Below, piece after piece: positions 58,970 through 64,000 of a stretch of DNA of 64,000 nt. The notes beneath the pieces are model-generated. The model did not search any database. It worked only from the letters and a program-made list of their open reading frames with translations, and was not told the DNA's origin. Source of the DNA: Rebecca billardiae RCC1528 (Eukaryota > Haptophyta); contig OZ251229.1 of the NCBI GenBank assembly GCA_965240325.2, forward strand, positions 992,001 to 1,056,000, given 5' to 3'. Within the stretch, counting starts at the first letter, position 1. Every line of letters begins with the position of its first letter. Both the position numbers and the translations under genes were made by a program.

Positions 58970-59083
58970 CCGCACCCCTCATCCAGGCCTCGCAGGCGGA
59001 CGGCTGAACGATTTTTTCCGGCGGCGCTACCATCGGCGACGACGGCTTCATGGGCGGTGACAGTTGGCGGGCGTCAATCTCGT
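58970..59083 (-). pseudogene. Exon-like fragment between two repeat copies
   Basis: On the minus strand the DNA reads DEIDARQLSPPMKPSSPMV then APPEKIVQPSACEAWMRG. It is bounded by a CTCAGGCAG acceptor-like site at its start and a GGGTGCGGCC donor-like site at its end. It looks like one internal exon of an unknown gene. No partner exons were found. Both boundaries lie beside copies of the 14903-type repeat. Confidence 0.35.
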
Positions 59084-59127
59084 CGCCTGCCTGAGCTGTG
59101 TGCGTCTCTTATTCTTAGTAAACTGTA
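59084..59127 (+). repeat. Dispersed repeat (left arm of 14903 palindrome), copy 3
   Basis: CGCCTGCCTGAGCTGTGTGC then GTCTCTTATTCTTAGTAAACTGTA. Nearly identical to 14905-14946. Confidence 0.85.
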
Positions 59128-59343
59128 CTCGTCGTTTTACCCGTTTTACCGGTGATGCCGAGCGACCTCTCGGGATCGCCCGCAGATTAAGGGGGTTGAT
59201 ATAAGGATATTTTGACGCGACAATCGTCACAGGCCAGAGCCACGGGTGGCCGTTGATGGTCCAGCTTCGAACGGCACTCTCGTCCACTGCCTCGCCGTCG
59301 GGGGGACCACGAGGCGCGACCAGACGACATCAGGGGTCAACAG

Positions 59344-59748
59344 ATGGGAGTCTATCACTGCGAATGCGGCGAGACGCTGTGTGGCGAGACATTCCCGTGT
59401 GAGCAGTGCGGCTACGGCGATGGCGATGGAAACACCCTGTGCGAAGGCTGCGCAGAGGTGCATTGCGCGCCGGAGAGCGAGCGTGAGAAGGGACTCGCGC
59501 GGGGTGACGCAGCACTGCTCGAGCATCTCCTCGCCTTCGGCGTGTACACGGGCAGCTCGAAACACGATCGCGGGAAATCTCTCCAGAGCCAGGCGGTCCG
59601 TCAGCTCGTCGGGAGGATCGTTTCGGATCCCATTGGATTCAGCGAGCAGGTCGAGAAGCTGGACGCCCCGGTGAAGCAGCCCGCAAAGAAGCTGAAGAGC
59701 ATGCACCCAGGCGCGCCCCCGAAGGCTGTGCTCACTCTCGACGAGTGA
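59344..59748 (+). CDS. Small Cys-rich putative zinc-binding protein, 134 aa
   Basis: ATG at 59344. Residues 6-41 hold nine Cys in pairs: C6-x-C8, C13, C19-x2-C22 (CEQC), C33-x2-C36 (CEGC), and C41, with His5 and His40. The pattern suggests two zinc sites. The rest is helical and charged (SQAVRQLVGRIVSDPIGFSE) and ends with a basic segment, VKQPAKKLKSMHP. Composition is clearly coding, with GC lower than the neighbouring genes. The opposite-strand frame (59227-59757) has Leu/Ala-rich content and is taken as the shadow. No family recognised. An upstream exon cannot be excluded. Confidence 0.6.
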   Translation: MGVYHCECGETLCGETFPCEQCGYGDGDGNTLCEGCAEVHCAPESEREKGLARGDAALLEHLLAFGVYTGSSKHDRGKSLQSQAVRQLVGRIVSDPIGFSEQVEKLDAPVKQPAKKLKSMHPGAPPKAVLTLDE

Positions 59749-60112
59749 CGCACTCACTACGTCTTTTGCTCGTGGGGGCGTGCGCCGCCCCGGCCGCCTT
59801 CAGTTGCAAATCGTACGCACTCATCATCATCTCATCATCATGAGACATGATGAAGCGCGGCTCAGCCTCCTAGTCCTAAGACCCGCGCGTAGTGGCCGCG
59901 TGGGTGAACACTCCGATGTCAATAAGTGTCATCAGCTGTGGCGGCCGGTCTGCGAACTGACATTGATGATATGATGATGATGGCGGAGTGCCGCCCGCCG
60001 TGGCGGGCGCTATGAGCCACTGCGGCCTCCTAAACTGTGTCAGCTGCTCAAGGAAACTGTCAGCAGCAAGGCTGCGCAGCCTTTTAAAACTGCTGCCGCC
60101 GCGGAGCCACTG
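59749..60112. other. Convergent spacer before VPS50
   Basis: About 360 bp with ATCATCATC-type triplet repeats (59818-59850 and 59966-59980). It separates the stops of the Cys-rich gene and VPS50. No gene seen. Confidence 0.5.
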
Positions 60113-63100
60113 TCACGATGCAGACTGAGACGCATCCGCAGCGCCTGATCCAGAAGCGGGTGGCGGGGGCTGCGGCGATGACAAGGAGGTGGTCGAGGAG
60201 ACCTGCGATGGGCGAGCAGGTGCCGTGGAGCTATTCGCTGGGCTCGCCACGCCTCCGCCCGATTTGGGCGGGGCAGGCGCGTGCGTTGGCGCCGGTGCTG
60301 CCGGCATGCTCTGGGCGCGCGCACTTCCGCTGCCGCCGCCGCCGCCGCCGCCGCTGCCCGTGGTGGCGGAGGGCGCGTGGCTATTCGTGGGGGCAGCGCG
60401 CGCGCCCTGCGCGGACGGCGCGGCAGTTGCGTGCGCGTGCGAGCCCGCCGGCGGCGACATCACCTCCGCTCCGCCGCTGTCCGCGGCCACGCCCTGCACG
60501 TCGCACGCGGCCGCTCGGCGCGCGGCCGACGCTATGGACGGCGTGCTCGACTTGAGCTTGGCAGCTTCGTCCTTGGCCCACTTGGAGAGGCTGCTGAGTG
60601 TGCGCGGGCCGCCGGAGGCGTTCCGCCCGTGCCGTGCCGCGCTCGACGCGTCGCCCTCCGCGGCGCCCGCCACGCCGGCGGCCGCGCCGTCGGCCGCGCC
60701 GGCGGCGGTCGTCGGCGCGCTCGGGCTGACGCCGGTGATGGCAAGGAGCAACTCATCGCGTGCCTGGGCGGCCACAAGGGCGGGGCGGGGCGCGGTGTGT
60801 CGCGGGGCGGGGCGCTGAGCGCGCGAGCTCGGCCGCGCCCGGCTCGCGTGGCGCCGCGCGCGCAGCGGAGCCGCACCTTCTTCTTCAGCTGCGCGCCCGC
60901 GCCGACGTGCAGCAGCGCGGCCACGTGCCGAGCAGAGTACTCCGGGTGCGCGCGCGACCAGTGAAGCAGCTCCTCTGGCGGCGTGTAGAAGGCCTTGATG
61001 TACCCGTCGACGAAATCGAGCTGCGAGGGCAGGCCGCGCGAGGCGAGGCCGGCCTGCAGGGTCTGCAGGTCGATCGACATCTGCGCACGGCCCTCCTGGG
61101 AGCACCGCTTCGCGTTGGCATAGCCCTGCGCGCGCGACGCGCGCGGCGCGCGCGCCACGCTGGGCGTGAGACGTGGCGGCGGGCGGGCGGCCAGGCGGCA
61201 GACAGCGCGCGCGGTGCTGCGCGGCGCGCGGCGCGGCGGCCGCGCGCACCTCGACGAGCTGCGCGCAGATGTGCTGCTGCAGCAGCCCGTGCAGCCGGTG
61301 CAGCGTGTGCGGCGGCAGCTGCAGCAGCGCGAGGTGCGTGAGCGCGCGGTCCACCGCCTCGAGCAGCTGCGCCACATACGCTGACTCTGCCGTGCCGATG
61401 TCCTTCAACTCCCACTTGGTGAAGCCAATGGCGGCGACGACCGGGGCGAGGTCGAGCGTGCGGCGGACGAGGGCGCGCTCGATCGCCTCCTCGAGGTGCG
61501 GCACCGCGTCGACCACCTGCGCGTAGAAGGAGGCCACCTGCGCCAGGTGGGTCGACGTCGAGCCCACGCCCGACGCGCGCAGCAGCGACTCGATCCGCGG
61601 GCGCGCCGCGTGCAGCACGGCCGCTGCGCACCGCATCGCCTCCACCGCCACGACCGACTCGGCGGGGCCGAGGCGCGAGCGCTCGGAGGGCGTGGAGAGC
61701 GGGTGCAGCGAGGTGACGATCTGCCGCGCGGCCGCACGCATCGCCGCCGCCGTGTCCGCCGCCGACGACGAGCCGCCCCCCACCGCGCCGCCGCCGCCGC
61801 TCCCGCCGCTCCCGCCGCCGCCGCCGCCGCCGTTCGCGCCGCCGCCGCCGCTCTCGTCGACGATGAGCACGTGCTGCATGCGCAGGAGCGAGCCCTTCAG
61901 CCTGGGAGCGAGCGCGTCGCCGAGCTCGCCCTCGTCCCATCCCGCCGTGCCCACGCGCGCGCCGCCCCAGAACGCGGTGAACACCGCGAGCAGCAGCAGC
62001 TCGAAGAGCGAGGCCAGCCCGGCAAACGCGTCGGGCGCGGCGGGCTGCAGCACTCGCATCACGTGCACGTACCTGTGCACCATGCGGCCGAAGTTGAGCG
62101 CGGTGGCACACACGGCGGGAGGGACGCCCTCCGGCAGCGCGGGCGGCGCGCGGGAGGCCGGAGGCTCGTGCGCGCCCGAGCCCGAGCCGGGATGGTGCGC
62201 CGCCGGGTGTGCGCGCTCCCATCTCGCCCACAGGCCGGTGGCGGGCGCCGGCGGGCCGCGCGCGTCGGACGGCTGCGTCGGCGCGGCCGCGTCGGCGGCG
62301 CGCGCGTCGGCGGCCTCGGCAGCGGGTGGCGCCGCCTCCTCGTCGTCTAGCTCGCGCGCCGCCGCGTCCGCCTCGACCCGCGCAAGCTCGGCCTCGAGCA
62401 TCAGCGCCACCGCGGCGTACGACGGCGGATAGAGCCCGCTGCCGCTCGCGCTGCCGGCGCCGTGCGCGGCCGCGAGCGCGTGGCTGCTGTCGGCAGCGGC
62501 CACGCACCCCGTACCCGCCGCGCCGCCGTCGGAGCCGCCGCCGGCGCGCGCCGGCTCGCCCGCGCGCGGCCCGAAGTCGAAGAGGGCCCCGAGCGGGCTC
62601 GCCGCCTGCGCGGGCAGCCGCTGCCACAGCTCGGACTCCAGCCGCACGCGCAGCTCGTCCACCCGCTCCCGGTGGAAGGCCCCGTAGAAGGACGCCGCCT
62701 TGGCGCGCAGTGAGGCTCGCAACACGGTCGGCTGCTCACCCGAGAACGCGGCGCCGAGCTGCATGAAGTGCTCGACGCGCTCGAGCAGCGTGAGCATCTG
62801 CTCGATCGAGAAGGTGGCTGTCGGCGCGCCCACGATCGCCACGCTCAGCTGCCGCTGCGCCTCCATCCACACCATGCCCCGCGAGATGGCCAGGCTCTTG
62901 CTCAGCGCCTCGTGCGCGGAGCGCGGCAGCGCGCGAGGTGGCGCGCGTGCAAGGCCGTCAGCGGCGGCGGCCACCCGGAAGGACGGCGTCGCCGACGCCG
63001 AGGACGGGCCGTCCACCGAGCCCGATGCCGACGCGCACTCCGCCGCCGCCGCCGCCGCCTCGCCGCCCGCCTCGCCCTCCGCCTCGCCGAGCGCGCGCTG

Positions 63101-64000
63101 GTGGCTCGCCAACATCGCGTGGTGTGCGGTGAACAGCTCGGAGAGCGAGCGGAGCATTTGCAGCACGCAGCCGAAGACGCGGTCCTCGTGGACCATCGCG
63201 ACCACCTCCTTGAGCGAGCCCACGCTGAGCGCCCGCCGCTGCGATGGCGTCCCCGCCTCCGCCGCCGCCGCCGCTCCCGCCGCGCCGCCCGTCGCGCCGG
63301 CCGCCGCGCCGGCCGCGTCTGGAGCTGTCGGGCCGGTCCCGGCCGCGGCCGCGCCGCCGTTCGACTGCTGGGCGCCGGGCGCTGGCGCCGCGGCGGCTGC
63401 AGCGGCGGGCTGCGTCGCCGGCGCGGTGGCTCGTAGCTGGGCGCGCACGCACGAGCGCGCCGCCTCGAGCAGCGCGTCCCCCGCCGCAGCGCCGAACGTG
63501 TTCGCCGTCGCGGCCGCGAGCTCGTCCAGCGCCTCCAGCCGAGCCGCGCACTCGAGCATCGCCCGGTACGCGCGCGGCTCGTACGCGGCGCAGAGGCGGC
63601 GGCGGCAGTCGTCGACGAGGCCCTGCAGGCGCGCGCGCACGCTCTCGAGCTCGGCGATCACCGAGAGCTTGTGCAGCAGCGAGCCCTCGCCCGCCGACGC
63701 GGCGGCGACGCGGCACTTGCCGAAGAGCGCGCACGCCTCGGCGAGCGCGCCGACGGGCGGAGGCGCCTGCGTGGCCGCCTGCTCGCTCAGCTCGGCGTTG
63801 AGCAGGGCCTGCAGCCGGTTGGCGGCGTGCACCGCGTCCGTGATGCCCTCCAGCCGCGCCGCGAGCAGCCGCATCGCCGCGCGCCGACGCAGCAGCCCGA
63901 TCAGCCGGATGCCGCCGCGCGGCAACGCCTCGTCTGCCCTCCGCAGGTGGCGGCGCGCCGCCTTGCAGCGCAGTCCGGTCAGGATCAGGTCGTTGCCGAG
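60113..64000 (-). CDS. VPS50/syndetin (CCDC132), EARP/GARP-type tethering subunit, 5' end outside window
   Basis: Exons seen are 64000-61250 (open at the window edge), 61125-60877 and 60763-60113, joined in phase 0 by GTGCGCG...CAG introns of 124 and 113 nt; at least 1216 aa. The first residues, LGNDLILTGLRCKAARRHL, correspond to the helical N-terminal bundle of VPS50. Later blocks are VCATALNFGRMVHRYVHVM and IGFTKWELKDIGTAESAYVA. The C-terminal exon B reads GYANAKRCSQEGRAQMSIDL then FVDGYIKAFYTPPEELLHW. The junction LKKK|ARDELLLAI reproduces the family's NKKARQKLL. VPS50 joins VPS51-53 in the EARP complex for endosomal recycling. Exon A contains several Gly/Ala/Ser-rich inserts. The C-terminal ~190 residues are disordered. 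The missing 5' part is probably short. Confidence 0.92.
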   Translation of the reverse strand, partial: LGNDLILTGLRCKAARRHLRRADEALPRGGIRLIGLLRRRAAMRLLAARLEGITDAVHAANRLQALLNAELSEQAATQAPPPVGALAEACALFGKCRVAAASAGEGSLLHKLSVIAELESVRARLQGLVDDCRRRLCAAYEPRAYRAMLECAARLEALDELAAATANTFGAAAGDALLEAARSCVRAQLRATAPATQPAAAAAAAPAPGAQQSNGGAAAAGTGPTAPDAAGAAAGATGGAAGAAAAAEAGTPSQRRALSVGSLKEVVAMVHEDRVFGCVLQMLRSLSELFTAHHAMLASHQRALGEAEGEAGGEAAAAAAECASASGSVDGPSSASATPSFRVAAAADGLARAPPRALPRSAHEALSKSLAISRGMVWMEAQRQLSVAIVGAPTATFSIEQMLTLLERVEHFMQLGAAFSGEQPTVLRASLRAKAASFYGAFHRERVDELRVRLESELWQRLPAQAASPLGALFDFGPRAGEPARAGGGSDGGAAGTGCVAAADSSHALAAAHGAGSASGSGLYPPSYAAVALMLEAELARVEADAAARELDDEEAAPPAAEAADARAADAAAPTQPSDARGPPAPATGLWARWERAHPAAHHPGSGSGAHEPPASRAPPALPEGVPPAVCATALNFGRMVHRYVHVMRVLQPAAPDAFAGLASLFELLLLAVFTAFWGGARVGTAGWDEGELGDALAPRLKGSLLRMQHVLIVDESGGGGANGGGGGGGSGGSGGGGAVGGGSSSAADTAAAMRAAARQIVTSLHPLSTPSERSRLGPAESVVAVEAMRCAAAVLHAARPRIESLLRASGVGSTSTHLAQVASFYAQVVDAVPHLEEAIERALVRRTLDLAPVVAAIGFTKWELKDIGTAESAYVAQLLEAVDRALTHLALLQLPPHTLHRLHGLLQQHICAQLVEVRAAAAPRAAQHRARCLPPGRPPAATSHAQRGARAARVARAGLCQREAVLPGGPCADVDRPADPAGRPRLARPALAARFRRRVHQGLLHAARGAASLVARAPGVLCSARGRAAARRRGRAAEEEGAAPLRARRHASRARPSSRAQRPAPRHTAPRPALVAAQARDELLLAITGVSPSAPTTAAGAADGAAAGVAGAAEGDASSAARHGRNASGGPRTLSSLSKWAKDEAAKLKSSTPSIASAARRAAACDVQGVAADSGGAEVMSPPAGSHAHATAAPSAQGARAAPTNSHAPSATTGSGGGGGGGSGSARAQSMPAAPAPTHAPAPPKSGGGVASPANSSTAPARPSQVSSTTSLSSPQPPPPASGSGAADASQSAS

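Overview
The window is nuclear DNA from a GC-rich, intron-bearing unicellular eukaryote, most likely an alga and probably a haptophyte (Emiliania/Chrysochromulina/Prymnesium type). The protein set is eukaryotic: RNA polymerase subunit RPB5, replisome hub CTF4, EARP tethering subunit VPS50, Spb4/DDX55 helicase, PUS7, nicolin-1 and an F-box/FIST protein. Introns are short (91-251 nt) and extremely GC-rich. Most begin GTGCGCGC-like and end GCGCAG, and one uses a GC-AG donor. The haptophyte placement is inference from this splice style, the composition and the gene mix. I see no prokaryotic operons, rRNA, tRNA, CRISPR or telomere.

Layout. 1-4850: a TA microsatellite, a minus-strand DXD-type glycosyltransferase-like gene (748-2016), then 2.8 kb of intergenic DNA. 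4.85-8.1 kb: a three-exon, putatively N-myristoylated double-GAF protein. 10.5-16.7 kb: a six-exon Erv/ALR sulfhydryl oxidase, an EamA/DMT transporter and a divergent secreted SGNH hydrolase. 16.9-24.4 kb: a GRAM-RUN-PX protein head to head with CTF4. 24.8-27.2 kb: a 2.3-kb foldback-like element whose ends are inverted arrays of a TTAATGTGG motif. 27.2-33.2 kb: a secreted fucosyltransferase-like enzyme, RPB5, PUS7 and a TPT/SLC35 transporter. 33.2-35.4 kb: repeat-rich, lower-GC spacer. 35.4-38.9 kb: nicolin-1 and a membrane-anchored sulfatase. 40.8-44.6 kb: DDX55/Spb4 head to head with an F-box/FIST protein. 45.9-47.8 kb: a tiny membrane protein facing a POT-family transporter. 48.8-54.4 kb: a PARP-type zinc-finger/F-box/LRR protein, then the queuosine-salvage enzyme QNG1 63 bp from a divergent alpha/beta hydrolase. 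54.4-59.3 kb: repeats, hairpins, a pseudogene-like GC island and a TA/CA microsatellite. 59.3-64 kb: a small Cys-rich protein and VPS50, which runs off the right edge.

The genes do not form one pathway. Themes are glycan handling and secretion (glycosyltransferase, fucosyltransferase, SGNH hydrolase, sulfatase, sugar-phosphate transporter), endomembrane traffic (GRAM-RUN-PX, VPS50), RNA metabolism (PUS7, QNG1, DDX55, RPB5) and ubiquitin adaptors (two F-box proteins). Divergent pairs with short shared promoters (63-292 bp) are the dominant arrangement. Start codons were chosen as ATG. Exon borders were inferred by joining open frames at GT/GC...AG with matching phase.
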